Assembly (NCBI GenBank): GCA_016271365.2
Contig: CM057453.1
Span: 1,088,157,001-1,088,221,000, forward strand
Source of the DNA: Neoceratodus forsteri
Lineage: Eukaryota > Chordata > Ceratodontiformes > Ceratodontidae
DNA: 64,000 bases
Direction: 5' to 3'
A program made the translations under genes and the position numbers. Positions 33,670 through 44,660 of the stretch are shown in pieces (the first letter of the stretch is position 1; each line of letters starts with the position of its first letter). The notes under the pieces were generated by a model that had not been told where the DNA came from, ran no database searches, and saw only the letters and a program-made list of their open reading frames with translations.

Positions 33670-34434
33670 AAGGCCATCAAAAATTGGAGGGTGATGAGTA
33701 TCAATGCCCATAGTCTGTGTAACAAGTTCCCTGAACTAGTGGCCTTGATGGAAGAGGGATGCCTGGATATTGTGGCAGTCACAGAAACATGGTACACAGA
33801 GAACCATGACTGGGATGTCAACATACCAGGATACACAATCTACAGGAGGGACAGGGAGGGTAAAAGAGGAGGAGGAGTAGCTCTTTATGTAAGGGAAGGG
33901 ATCAAAGCAACAGAACTAAAGAGCAAACAGGGAGTAAATGAGGCACTCTGGGTCACCCTGGAGACAGGAAATGGCACCACAATTCACATGGGGGTTGTAT
34001 ACCAACCCCCATCTCAGGGGGAGGGAATGGACAAGGAAATGATAGAAGGCATCTTTAGAATGGCAGAAAAAGGGGAGATATTGTTGATGGAGGACCTGAA
34101 TATGCCAGATGTTAACTGGAGCACCTTTGCTGCAAGCACATCTAAGAGCAGAGTCATTCTTGATGCCCTACAAGGGGCATGCCTCAGACAGCTGGTATTG
34201 GAACCCACTCAGGAGGGAGCAATCTTAGACCTGGTACTCTCAAATGGGAATGGAGAAAGAATCTCAGATTTAGAAGTGGATAGCCATCTAGGAACAAGCG
34301 ACCACCAAACAGTGTGGTTCACAATAAACACAGCCATAAAGTCAAGCCATACAAAAGTAAGAGTATTGGACTTTAGGAGGGCTGACTTTGGAAAAATGAG
34401 AGAGTGCCTCAGAAAAGCACAAGCAAACAGGTGA
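33670..34434 (+). pseudogene. CR1 copy D endonuclease domain
   Basis: An open stretch from INAHSL (Asn of motif I) through VTETWYT (catalytic Glu), GGGVALYVREGIKA, GVVYQPPSQGEG, MEDLNMPDVNW (normally GDFN; Asp and Asn kept, Gly changed to Glu) and TSDHQTVWF (SDH) to VLDFRRADFGKM. All metal and phosphate ligands of the AP-like fold are recognisable, so this is the least damaged domain in the window. It ends at a TGA at 34432-34434, in place of continuing into the linker. Confidence 0.8.
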
Positions 34435-35738
34435 GAAGGAGGGGTGGAGGAACAATGGGGAGTAATCAAAACAGCCATCACAGAGGTGACAAGCCTTTGT
34501 GTGAAGCAAATCAACAAAACACAATGAAGGAACAAAACACTCTGGTTCTCAAAAGAGGTGGCAGGGAAGGTTAAGAAGAAAAGGATAGCATTCAGGAAAT
34601 ATAAGGAAACACAGAAGGAACAGGACAGAGAACTTTATCAGTTAAAGCAGAAAGAGGCAGGGAAGGCAGTCAGAATAACAAAGGTCCAAACTGAGGAAAG
34701 GATAGCCAACTTTGTTAAGAAATGGAATAAGACCTTTTATAGGTACATTAGGGAGCGAAGAAAGACCAAGGGAGGGATACTGAGGCTAAATAAAGGGGAG
34801 AAAATGTGGACAAGGGTGACAGTGAAAAATCAGGAATACTGAACAAATATTTCTGCTCAGTATTCACAAAGGAAGGGGAGGGGGGATACCTAAACCAAAC
34901 AAGAGAAACACTCTGGAGACGGGGGTCGATACCAGTCCATTTACAGAAGAAAGAGTTCCGAAAGAAATAATAAAATTGAAGATGGACAAAGCAATGGGGC
35001 CTGATGGGATTCACCCAAGAATTCTAAAAGAACTAAGGGTAGAACTAGTGACACCGCTGACTACTGTCTTTAACAAATCATGGGAGGATGGGTGGTACCT
35101 GAGGACTGGAGGAGGGTGGATGTGATTCCCTTCACAAAAGTGGGAGCAGGGCAGAGGCAGGAAACTACAGACCAGTTAGTTTGACCTCAGTGGTAGGGAA
35201 AATGATGGAATCACTTCTGAAGGAAAGAATTGTTGAGTACCTAGAGGCCAGTGGGGCACAGGACCCAAGGCAGCATGGATTCACAGTGAGAAGTTCATGT
35301 CAGATGAATCTAATAGATTTATTTGACTGGGTGACCAAAGTAGTAGACCAGGGAGGGGCTGTGGACATGGCCTACCTAGATTTTAGCAAGGCATTTGATA
35401 CAGTCCCACACAAAGGATTAATAAACAAATTAGCCAGCCTTGAAGTGGGTCCCAAGTTGGTAGCCTGGATAAAAAATTGGCTGGAAAACAGGATGCAAAG
35501 GGTAGCAGTAAACGGAGTCCACAGTGAAGAAAGGAGGGTTACTAGTGGGGTACAGCAGGGTTCAGTACTGGGACTGGTCCTTTTTAATGTCTTTATAAGT
35601 GACATTGCAGAGGAACTGGAAGGAAAAGTATGTCTCTTTGCAGATGACACAAAGCTCTGCAACAGGGTTGATACACAAGATGGAGTGGAAAGGATGAGAA
35701 GGGACTTGGCAAGGTTGGAGGAATGGTCAAATGTATGA
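34435..35738 (+). pseudogene. CR1 copy D linker and reverse transcriptase
   Basis: A basic linker (34558-34842, WFSKEVAGKVKKKRIAFRKY, using only its first 20 residues here) precedes the RT. After a frameshifted region (KQWGLMGFT, standing for KAMGPDGIH), the frame is open from 35181: [76 protein letters not shown] and CLFADDTKLCNRV, with FADD intact at 35637-35648. The usual PQGSVLGP reads QQGSVLGL. It stops at 35736-35738. Confidence 0.82.
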
Positions 35739-36447
35739 CAGCTTAGATTCAGTACAAAGAAGTGCAAGATAATGCACCTGGGAAACAAAAAAAACAGGGG
35801 AGGAGTACACAATGGGGGGTGAGATACTGACAACAATAAAAATGGAAAGGGACCTGGAGGTAATTATATCAGATGACCTAAAGGTGGGCAAGAAATGTGA
35901 GAAGGCAGTAAGGAAGGCTGGGGGGATACTGGGATGCATAGGGAGAGGCATCAACAGTAGAAAATAGGGAGTTGTTATCCCTCTGTACAGACAGCTAGTG
36001 AGACCCCATCTGGGGTACTGTGTGCAGTTCTGGACACCTCATCTCCTCAAAGACATAGTCAGAGTGGAGGCTGTCCAGAGGAGGGCAACCAAAATGGTGC
36101 AGGGTCTGCACCAGAAGACATACAAAAAGAGATTAAAGGAGCCTAATATGTATACCCTTGAGGAAAGAAGGGAGGGGGAGAACATAATAGAAACTTTCAA
36201 GTACCTCAAGGGAATCAACAAAATCCAAGAGGGTAGCATCTTTCAGAAAAAGAGATGTGCAAGAACAAGGGGGCACCATTTGAAGATAGATGGGAGACAG
36301 CTCAGAGGTAATATGAGGAAGTATTTTTTCATGGAGAAGGTTGTGGATGAATGGAACAGCCTTCCTGAGAAGGTTGTGAAGTCAAGAACAGTGGGGGAAT
36401 TCAAGAATGCATGGGACAGACATAAGGCAGTCCTAGTTGGGGGGTAG
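35739..36447 (+). pseudogene. CR1 copy D C-terminal domain
   Basis: After a frameshift, KKCKIMHLGNKK appears near 35759-35795 and the tail is open from 35998: RPHLGYCVQFWTPHLLKD, VEAVQRRATKMVQGL, MYTLEERREGENIIETFKYL, LRGNMRKYFFMEKVVDEWNS and GEFKNAWDRHK. This conserved region follows the RT in CR1/L2-group LINEs. Its biochemical role is not defined. Confidence 0.8.
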
Positions 36448-36562
36448 GAGGAGTTAGGCTGTTGGTTAACTAGGATCTGCAGCTTATCCATTAGGTAGGA
36501 AAATGGGCAGACTAGGTGGGCCAAGCGGTCCTTATCTGCTGCCAAATTCTATGTTTCTATGT

Positions 36563-37429
36563 TGCTTGACTGGAGCTCCTCCATGTCACATGTGATAGTG
36601 CCACCGCTAATAGGTGGAGAGAGTGGACAACACAATACAGACACAATCGAGTCAGGAATGAACCTGCAGCGTGAGCTCAATACAGGCCTGGGAGGCACTT
36701 ATTGTGCAAAAGATAAATCCTAATTTAATACCATTATTGCCACATCATAAGAACAACCTAGGCACAAATGTGGGGGGGGGGGCAACTGCTCCCTTTGCCC
36801 TACATAAATGGCACCCCTGCTTTATGGTAGAAATTAATTTTCAGGGGCTAACATCAGTACAAGTAAATACAATGGTTTCCACTGTGTTCTGAGGTACTGT
36901 ATTTCCATGTTTCAGGATGTGTCCTGATCATCATGAGAGTTAGTGTCCCTCATTGTCCCTCATTTTGAGTGTCCATGTCCCTCATTTCAGTGATAAAATG
37001 TGAGATATGGTACAATGCTTCCAAGATCCTACTCAGCACAAAGAGTGCTGAGCATAGCCATAGTGTATAAGCTCCATACAGAACAACAAAGGGAAAGTAA
37101 ATGAGCTTAAACAGACATGGAGAGACACATTTGTAGCACTAAATGATCATAAGGGGATTTGCATGGTCCAAAACAAAAAGGTCAGACTTCACAACACAGA
37201 GTCCCCTCTTCACTCATCTGGAATGGGGGTTGTTGGCTGACTATATCCTAGGCATTTAATGCAGTATGCAAACAATACTTTACAAATTAATAGAAATTTA
37301 ATGACAAAAATCAAAAGCCATTAAACAACTTGCAAAAGGATCAGAGTTAATGAGTTTACCTAATTGTAATGGGAAATCAATTAAAAGTATATATTAATGA
37401 CTCTAATTGTAGTAGTATGAGAAATAGAA
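36563..37429. other. Unassigned DNA
   Basis: A G-tract at 36772-36782 and short duplicated CCCTCATT phrases near 36950-36985. No gene or known repeat recognised. Confidence 0.45.
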
Positions 37430-37720
37430 ACTGATGTGTTTTTTTTGAATGAGATTTGCACCAGTTTAGTTGCTGCACATATGGCAAGCATGCAACATGT
37501 GAACCTGATGTGATTTTTAAATGATGTTCACACCAGCTTAACTGCTGCACTCATGTTAAGTGTGCAACAAGCGAACCTGATGTGATTTTTAGAATATGTT
37601 CACACCAGCTTACCTGCTGCACACATGTCAAGCTGGCAGCATGCAAATCTGATGTGCTTTTTAAAACTGGTTTGCACAGGTTCAGTTTGTGTATGTGAAC
37701 TGCATGCAAGCATTGCACAA
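37430..37720. repeat. 72-bp tandem repeat, about 4 units
   Basis: Units anchored by CTGATGTG start near 37431, 37505, 37577 and 37649 (72-74 bp period). Each contains TTCACACCAGCTTA..CTGCTGCAC and a CATGCAAC-type block. The minus-strand open frame at 37551-37799 is a by-product of a period divisible by three. Confidence 0.8.
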
Positions 37721-37839
37721 TTAAGCATGTGGGATGCATTCTGCATGTACGCAGAACACTTACATTTCTGTAAGGGTTTTCACATTTTAAATCCTTCACA
37801 GTTCAGCTATTTTCACATTTCAAATCTTTTTCTCAAATT

Positions 37840-38130
37840 CAGGCAAAGCCCCTAGGTTCGGTGCCCCCATGGCCTATTGATTGATCTGTTTCTGTGCCTT
37901 TGATGGAGTTGTGCTATGGCTGGGGTCCACCTTGCAAAATATTTTGCTTCACACTGCCACCATCTCAAGACTCTCAATCTATCTTTCTAGACATGTGGCC
38001 TGCCAGGTAGCGCAGCCCCAAAATATCTGAGCACCCTTCAACAAAAGTGTTCTTCTGTGCTAGGCCAGTGGTCCAGAAATTCCCCAACGTGTTGCTCTTT
38101 GGGTGATACTGGAGGACTCAGTCACACTTT
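37840..38130 (+). repeat. Dispersed repeat with a GCAAAATATTTTGC palindrome, copy 2
   Basis: The palindrome at 37934-37947 is followed by CACACTGCCA and later by AGGCCAGTGGTCCAGAAAT, in the same order as 26540-26990 but without the CR1 insertion. The family is not recognised. Confidence 0.6.
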
Positions 38131-38439
38131 TGACAAAACCCTGAGATATACTGGATTTTCAGCTTTTTTATGCTCAATTATATAAAGAAGAAGTGGGTCC
38201 TCTACAGTCAGAGGCTGTGGAGACTTTCCTGTACATATAACCTACCACAGATTTAAGTCACACAGAAAAGAGAACTGGGTAAACCAGTTACACAGAGGGA
38301 AGAGGAAACCACTATTGGTGGGCTGATCTCTGATAAGGCACAGGCCCTGTTGTTTTTTTAAAACCACATTTATATAAACTACTGTGAAGGGAGGTCAGTT
38401 CACCTTTGACAGAAATGTATAAATATGCTTTTGGGAGAG

Positions 38440-40785
38440 GAGAGAGGTAGTCTACCCTGCAGCAGGCAAACATAACTCATATACCAAAACCCAGGAAGGA
38501 TTCCACCCAAGTCCCCAACTATAGGCCAATTTTGCTCTTTAATGAAGACCTAAAAAGTTTGGCAAAGGTTTTGGCTATCCATATGAGTACAGTAAGGGGC
38601 ACTTTTATTTGCCCAGAACAAGTTGGGTTCATGCAGGGCAAGCTCTCATCAGATCACATGAGAAAGTTGTTCCACCTCATCTGCCCTTCCAGGGACTCAG
38701 CAACCATTATAGGGCTGGTGTCCCTGGGTGAGGAAAGAGTTTTTGATAGAGTGTCTTGCATCTACCTTTTCAAGGTTCTGCTGAAATATGGCCTTCCAGG
38801 CCACTTCAGTCAATGGACAAAGCTTCTTTACTGGCACCCTACTGCTAAGCTAAAATGTTATACAACAGCACTAGTCAGGGATGCCCCACGTCTCCCCTAC
38901 TATTTAATCTTTGCCTTCTAACCACTAACCAAACGCTTAGTGGAATGTGAACAAATCAACGGCACCAGGGTAGGCAGAGGTCAGTATAAAAGTTATATAT
39001 ACAGTATGCTGATGATATTTTGCTGCATATGAAGGACTTTTAGACTTCCCTGCTGGCAATTCTATGAATTATCAAGTTGTTTGGGTTAATATTGGTCTAT
39101 AAACTAATCTTAAACAAACTGGTTGTCATGCCCCTAAATGGGAATTTTTTTTTAACTGTATTTATTGTCCTGGTACAGCAACCAGGGATGTACCCTTATC
39201 TGTCCCCTTCAGGGTCCTCCAGCCCCATTATCCTACCTTCCCCAGGGATTTACCTTTGCCAACCATTGGAAATCCATGGGTTACCCCCCATAAGTGACTC
39301 CCACAGAGATGAGGGGTCTGAAATGCTTTCTGAGAGTGTTGGCTTGCCCCAGTTCAGCAGCTGCAGGGTTTGCAAGGGTCTGGGACTTTTTGGTACACAG
39401 CCGAGTGGTGTTTCCTTTGTGTTTTCCTCCCCACCCTCAAATCTGGTGCTGTACATGATTGCCATTACAGGAACACATGTAGAGCATATGTGTATGCTAT
39501 AGCAACCAGCTTCAGCCTCATCTACTAACACTGCAGGCCCTCCAGTTACCACCACCACCTGTTGTTGCCCAGGTGGTGGCAACACAGTGGAATGTGCCAA
39601 CCCCCCAGAACAGGACAGTGCCAGCTGGGATGTTCAATCCACTGGCTAGCCCCTGATGAGCAGTGCTTTCTTCTGAACCCCAGTCACTGGGGTCACGAAC
39701 AGTTATGCTATTCCTGCACTGATGGGCCGGCCAAATGGGAAAGATTTTAGGAAGGAGATCTTGCAATTAGGTTTAAAGTAGGCACCAGAATCCTTATAAT
39801 ATTTAGTAAAGGAAATCTCTAGATGAACTGTATAAGACTAAGGAAAAATATTAAGTTGGTCAAAAGAAAGAACATCATTAAGCAAGGCAATGATAGATGG
39901 CTGGTCCTGCCCCTCACAATATGGGACAGGATAAATATTATTACAGTGAATGTCTGTTCCCAGGCACTGTACCCAATGGAGATGATGACTATCATGCTCC
40001 CCAACTCATGGTTTTGTCACATGCAAGTCACTATATCCAACTTTCTTTGTGCAGGGAAGTCTCCATAGAGAGCATACATGAAATTCATGTGTCCTAGAGC
40101 CCGGGGGGAGTTACAGCTCCCTGGCCACAGTCTCTACTGTCATGCCCTACATTACAATAAGCATTTGTACTGGAAAAAAGGACTAGAAACAATGCCACAC
40201 GATAACTACTACCCCCATCGGAGAGAAATTGAGAGCAAGCTTTTAAGCATGGGTTGGTTCATAGACTGACTCACCTATATCTTTCTTGTGTGAAGCTCCC
40301 CAAACGTCTTACGCACATTCATGTGCACACCGAAGCAGCTATGCAGATTGCATCATATAACCCATTTAAACCATTTAAAAGATATACCACAACCTGTAAG
40401 AAGAAATCCTAATTTCTAGATTGATGGCAAACTCATTCCTAACACATTTCTGCAGAACGTAAATATGGACACAGTATCACACCTGATTGTCCTAGATGAA
40501 CTGATAACTTCTGAATTCTTTTAAAGCCAGGGAGGAGTTAACTAATACAGAAGCTTTATACTTACTTTTTTGTAGTTATTCTATGTGTTACATGCCTCCC
40601 TGGGGCCTTGCCCCGGGACTTCTATGCAATATGCCCAGTTGCAAACACTGCTAGATATAACAGAGAAGCATCATGATATCTTGTGCCTAAACATGCAGTT
40701 GGGAAACTTTTTGGTGCATACTGTAGATATAGTACTTCATGCCTGCACTGGAAAAAAGAGATACTGCACCTGACCTTGGGGGTGT
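38440..40785 (+). pseudogene. L1-clade LINE reverse transcriptase relic, split by a retroposon
   Basis: A 5'-truncated L1/Tx1-type ORF2. Readable blocks are PRKDST..NYRPILLFNEDLKSLAK, EQVGFMQGKLSSDHMRKL, a degraded AFDRV (ERVFDRVSC), KLLYWHPTAKLKC, a QGCPTSPLLF box (out of frame), YADDILLH with YADD at 39005-39016, and LNKLVVMPLNG. At 39145-39732 an unrelated insert interrupts. Beyond it the thumb and C-terminal region resumes: DFRKEILQLGLK, WLVLPLTIWDRINIITVNV and ARGELQLPGHSLY (to about 40250), then weaker similarity to about 40785. Stops and frameshifts are common. This is the only L1-type LINE in the window. Confidence 0.8.
39145..39732 (-). mobile_element. 588-bp retroposon inserted in the L1 relic (minus strand)
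   Basis: The insert starts on the plus strand with a T-tract, i.e. it has a minus-strand poly(A) tail preceded by an AATAAA signal. It is flanked by AAATGGGAA at 39136-39144 and 39733-39741, a 9-bp target duplication. Deleting it joins MPLNG to KDFRKEIL in one frame, confirming the boundaries. Its 5' end reads GGCCGGCCCATCAGTGC. It is not similar to SINE family 1 or the CORE-SINEs. It may be an unrecognised SINE or a processed pseudogene. The internal open frames (39250-39600 and 39518-39766, minus) show no known domain. Confidence 0.8.
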
Positions 40786-41257
40786 CAGAACAAACACTGA
40801 CATTTCAAACTGCTTGTCACTTTTGGTTAATGTTTAAATGAAGTATACACTTTATGGCTCAATTTTTTCCCTTTACAGTTTATTTAAAAAAGGTCCAAAT
40901 AATTTAAAATGAGCATTGCAAGTGGTAAATATATATACCTAATATAAAACATTGACAATTACTAGAAATTATTGTGCATTAGGAAGTACAGCAGTATGTT
41001 TCTGAGGAAGAACAAATAGTGTACGTACCAAAAAAGGGGAAATGGAAAAAAATGCAAGCCCCAGCTAGTTCTTACTATAAAGGTAAGGGGCAATTAATCA
41101 ATTTAAAATGCTGAAAACATTACACAATTTAAGCAATGTGTTGCATACCCATATTTTTATGAGGCAAAAAGATCCCCCTAATTACCACTGTTGTTTTTAA
41201 CACCTAACACTTCACTAAAATAATGTTATAACAAGCATTTGTCAATGCCGAATGTTG
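40786..41257. other. Unassigned AT-rich DNA
   Basis: Between the L1 relic and the satellite. No feature recognised. Confidence 0.45.
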
Positions 41258-42010
41258 ATTGCATTGCTCTGTTGCGCTCGCTCACTCCTCCTCTGTCACT
41301 CGCTTGTTCTGTTTCTCTTGGCACTTCAGGCTGCACTTTTGTACTGGGCTCCTGCCTGCATTGGCACCTTTGTCTGCCCACAAAGAAATCCACAGCTGTC
41401 CCGATAGAGCTCCATTGAGGTCGCTCAGTCTCCCGCTCTCACGCGCTCATTCTGTTTCTCCTGGTGCTGCAGGCAGCCTTTTTGTACTGGGCTCCTGCCT
41501 CTGTTGGTGCCTTTTTCTGCCCACAAAGAAATCCGGAGCTGTCCCGACAGAGCTCTGTTGAGCTCGCTCACTCCCCCTCTCTCACTCGCTCGTTCCGTTT
41601 CTGCTGGCACTGTAGGCTGCCCTTTTGTACTGCGCTCTTGCCTGCATTGCTGCCTTTTTCTGCCCACAAAGAAATCCACAGCAGTCACAATAGTGCTCAG
41701 TTGAGCTTGCTCACTCCCCCTCTCTCAGTCACTTGTTCTGTTTCTCCCACCGCTGCAGGCTGCCCTATTGTACTGGGGCCCCTGCCTGCATTACCCCCTT
41801 TTTCTGCCCAAAAAGAAATCCGCAGCAGTCCCAACAGAGCTCCATTGAGCTCACTCACTGCCCTTCCCTCACCCACTTATTCTGTTTCTTCCGGTGCTGC
41901 AGGCTGCCCTTTTGTACTGGGCTACAACGTTGGGGCCTGTTTCTGCCCACAAAGAAATCCACAGCAGTCCCAACAGAGCTCAGTTCAGCTCAGTCACTCC
42001 CCCCTCTCAC
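41258..42010. repeat. 143-bp satellite, first array (about 5 units)
   Basis: The landmark CAAAGAAATC recurs at 41381, 41524, 41667, 41811 (variant) and 41950, a 139-144 bp period. Each unit reads TTTTGTACTGGGCTCCTGCC, then TTTTTCTGCCCACAAAGAAA, then a CGCTCACTCCCCCTCTCTC pyrimidine block. The last unit carries a distinctive variant (ACGTTGGGGCC replacing CTGCATTGGCG). All three plus-strand frames stay open across several units, so the long open frames here are not genes. Confidence 0.9.
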
Positions 42011-42735
42011 TCGCCCGATCTTAATCTGTCCCAAACACTGATTTTCCACAGCAACCGTGCTATTCTGTGGCAGTAGTGCAAAAGCATATTTAGGCCAGGA
42101 TGTGAAAAATGAGAGATGCACTGTTCATAAGGAGGTGTGAAAAAATGCCAGTGTTGAAAATGTGGCATGAAAATATTACAAATTTGCGAAGTTACAAGGG
42201 TGCGTGGAAACAATTGAATGCACGCTTGTAACACAGTCATTTTATGTACTTTCATCACCAAATTTTCAACATAGGGATTTTAGGGCCTCTGGCATGAACA
42301 GTGTCATTGTCATTTTCTTAATCTGTCCCAAATACTGATTTCCCCCAGCAACCGAGCTATTCTGCGCTGCAAGTGCGAAAACACATTTTGTCCAGGATGT
42401 GAAAAATGACAGCTGTACTGTTCATCAGGAGGTGTGAAAAAAATGTCAGTGTTGAAAATCTGGTGTGAAAATATTACTGATTTGTGAAGTTACATGGGTG
42501 TGTGGAAACTGCTCAACGCACGCTCATAACACAGTCATTTTATGGACTTTCATCACAAAATTTTCAACATAGGCATTTTAGGACCTCTGCTCATGAACAG
42601 TGTCCCAGTGGTTTTCTTAATGTGTCCGAAACACTGATTTCCCACATCGACTGCACTATTCTGCACTGGAAGTGTGAAAACACATTTCAGCCAGGATGTG
42701 AAAAATGACAGTTGTACTGTTCATAAGGAGGTGTG
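42011..42735. repeat. 298-bp satellite, first array (about 2.4 units)
   Basis: AATCTGTCCCAAACACTGAT-like landmarks lie at 42023, 42320 and 42619 (297 and 299 bp). Units contain CAGGATGTGAAAAATGA, TCATAAGGAGGTGTG and TTCAACATAGGGATTTTAG. The third unit is truncated after GGAGGTGTG. Confidence 0.9.
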
Positions 42736-42835
42736 GGCGTATACAGTCATTGCTTTGTCTCCACTCCAGAGACCCTGCTGTAATATAGGATCACAGAGGA
42801 CCTTGGGCGGGAGGCTGAGCAACTCTAAAGTTCCG
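42736..42835. other. Junction between satellite blocks
   Basis: About 100 bases without satellite similarity between the first 298-bp array and the second 143-bp array. Confidence 0.6.
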
Positions 42836-43738
42836 GCACAGCTCCATTGAGCTCACTCACTCCCCCTCTCTCACTCACTCATTCTATTTCTCCTGAAGCT
42901 GCAGTTGTCCTTTTGTACTGTGCTCCTCCTTGCGTTGATGCCTTTTTCTGCCCAAAAAGAAATCTGCAGCAGTCCTGACACAGCTCCATTGAGTTCACTC
43001 ACTCCCTCCCTCTCTCTCACTCACTTGTTCTGTGTCTCCCTGCAGCTGCTGGCTGCACTTCTATACTGGGCTCTTGTCTGTGTTGGCACCTTCTTCTGTC
43101 CACAAAGAAGTTCACAACTGTCTCGACAGAGCTCTGTTGAGGTCGCTCACTCCCCCTCTCTCACTCGCTCATTCTGTTTCTCCTGGCGCTGCAGGCTGTC
43201 CTTTTGTACTGGGCTCCTGCCTCCATTGGCACCTTTTTCTGCCCACAAAGAAATCCACAGCAGTCCCAACAGAGCTCCATTGAGCTCGCTCACTCCCCCA
43301 CTCTCAGTCGCTCATTCTGTTTCTCCTGGCGCTGCAGGCTGTCCTTTTGTACTGGGCTCCTGCCTGCATTGGCGCCTTTTTCTGCCCACAAAGAAATCTG
43401 CAACAGTCTTGATAGAGCTCCATTGAGCTCACTCAGTCCCCCTTTCTCACTTGCTCATTCTGTTTCTCCCACCATTGCAGGCTGCCCTTTTGTACTGGGC
43501 CCCTGCCTGCATTGATCCTTTTTTCTGCCCACATAGAAATCCGCAGCAGTCACGACAGAGCTCTGTTGAGTTCGCTCACTCTCACTCCCTCACTCGCATC
43601 TCGTTCTGTTTCTCCCAGTGCTGCAGACTGCCCTTTTGTAATGGGCTCCAATGTTGGGGCCTTTTTCTGCCCACAAAGAAATCCACATAAGTCCTGACAG
43701 CTCAGTTGAGCTCGGTCACTCCCCCCTCTCACTCGCTC
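42836..43738. repeat. 143-bp satellite, second array (about 6 units)
   Basis: Landmarks at 42955, 43103, 43246, 43389, 43532 and 43674 (142-148 bp). As in the first array, the last unit carries the ATGTTGGGGCC variant and is followed directly by the 298-bp monomer. Confidence 0.9.
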
Positions 43739-44140
43739 GATCTTAATCTGTCCCAAACACTGATTTCCCACAGTGACCATGCTATTCTGTGGCAGGAGTG
43801 CAGAAACATATTTTGGCCAGGATGTGAAAAATGACAGCTGTACTGTTCATAAGGAAGTGTGAAAAAATGCCTGTGCTGAAAATGTGGTGTGAAAATATTA
43901 CAAATTTGCAAAGTTACAAGGATGTGCGGAAACTGTTCAATGCACACTTGTAATACAGTCATTTTATAGAGTTTTGTCACCAGATTTTCAACACAGAGAT
44001 TTTAGGACCTCTGCTCATGAACAGTGTCACTGTCATTTTCTTAATCTGTCCCAAACACTGATTTCCCACAGTGACCGCGCTATTCTGCGTCGGAAGTGCG
44101 AAAACACATTTCAGTCAGGATGTGAAAAATGATAGTTTTG
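43739..44140. repeat. 298-bp satellite, second array (about 1.3 units)
   Basis: Landmarks at 43745 and 44043 (298 bp). The second unit is truncated near 44140. The distance to the equivalent landmark of the first block is 1722 bp. Confidence 0.88.
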
Positions 44141-44296
44141 TGCCAGACTCCACAGGTAAGTATGGGGTGAGGGGGGTGTGGGGAGGCAGATTGTGCAGAG
44201 GGTGGGTGCGAGTTGTGGGAGGGGGCAGGGAGACCGCGAGGGACCATTTCCTTTTTTGACAGGATCGCTGGACATTTTTTTTTTACAGGGCCATTT

Positions 44297-44660
44297 GGCA
44301 TGCTGGGGTGGGCTCCCAGCATGCCAACAGAGTGCTCTTTTTTGGGGTGGTAACTCTAGCCAGGGATTGGGCACCCCGCCAGCACAAAAGCTGGGGTGCA
44401 AGAGCTGAGGGGGGATTAGGTACCCTTGGTACAACTGTACTGCATGTTTGGGAGGGAATTATGCCGAAGGGGAGTGGGCTCCCCTTTCAGCAAATGAAAC
44501 TGGGAGGGGGGACATAATGCCGATGGGGAATGGGCTCCCCCGTCGGCAACATGAACGTCAGGGCACTGAAGCAGACAGGGATTGAGGCCCCCGTCGGCAA
44601 ACAAACATGGTGGGGGTGCACATGTTGCTGAGGGGGATTGGGCACCCCCTCAGCAGTGGG
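44297..44660. repeat. Tandem array of hairpin-bearing units (about 55 bp each)
   Basis: Units centred on GGGGATTGGGCACCCC-like cores start near 44301, 44358, 44403, 44462, 44518, 44571 and 44627. Several form strong inverted repeats: GGCATGCTGGG (44297-44307) with its exact complement at 44315-44325; TGCCGATGGGG (44518-44528) with 44538-44548 (one mismatch); GCTGAGGGGG (44627-44636) with its exact complement at 44645-44654. The stem is kept although its sequence varies from unit to unit. Confidence 0.75.

Larger units (their letters stand above)
31868..36562 (+). mobile_element. CR1/L3-clade LINE, copy D (near full length)
   Basis: The best-preserved LINE in the window. In order: 5' region with a direct repeat (31868-32577), ORF1 remnant (32578-33504), endonuclease (33691-34434, open for 248 codons), RT (34558-35738) and C-terminal domain (35998-36447). 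The 3' untranslated region reads GGGCAGACTAGGTGGGCC and TCCTTATCTGC, ending in TTCTATGTTTCTATG at about 36562, the CR1-type 3' octamer repeat. Frameshifts near 33100, 33420, 34440, 34840 and 35740, plus scattered stops, inactivate it. The 5' boundary is uncertain. Confidence 0.88.

Noticed and set aside
41464..43426. Long plus-strand open frames (up to 186 codons) at 41464-42024 and 42905-43426
   Set aside because: They run across 143-bp satellite units in shifting frames, and all three frames stay open. The apparent protein repeats follow the DNA period, not a protein domain.
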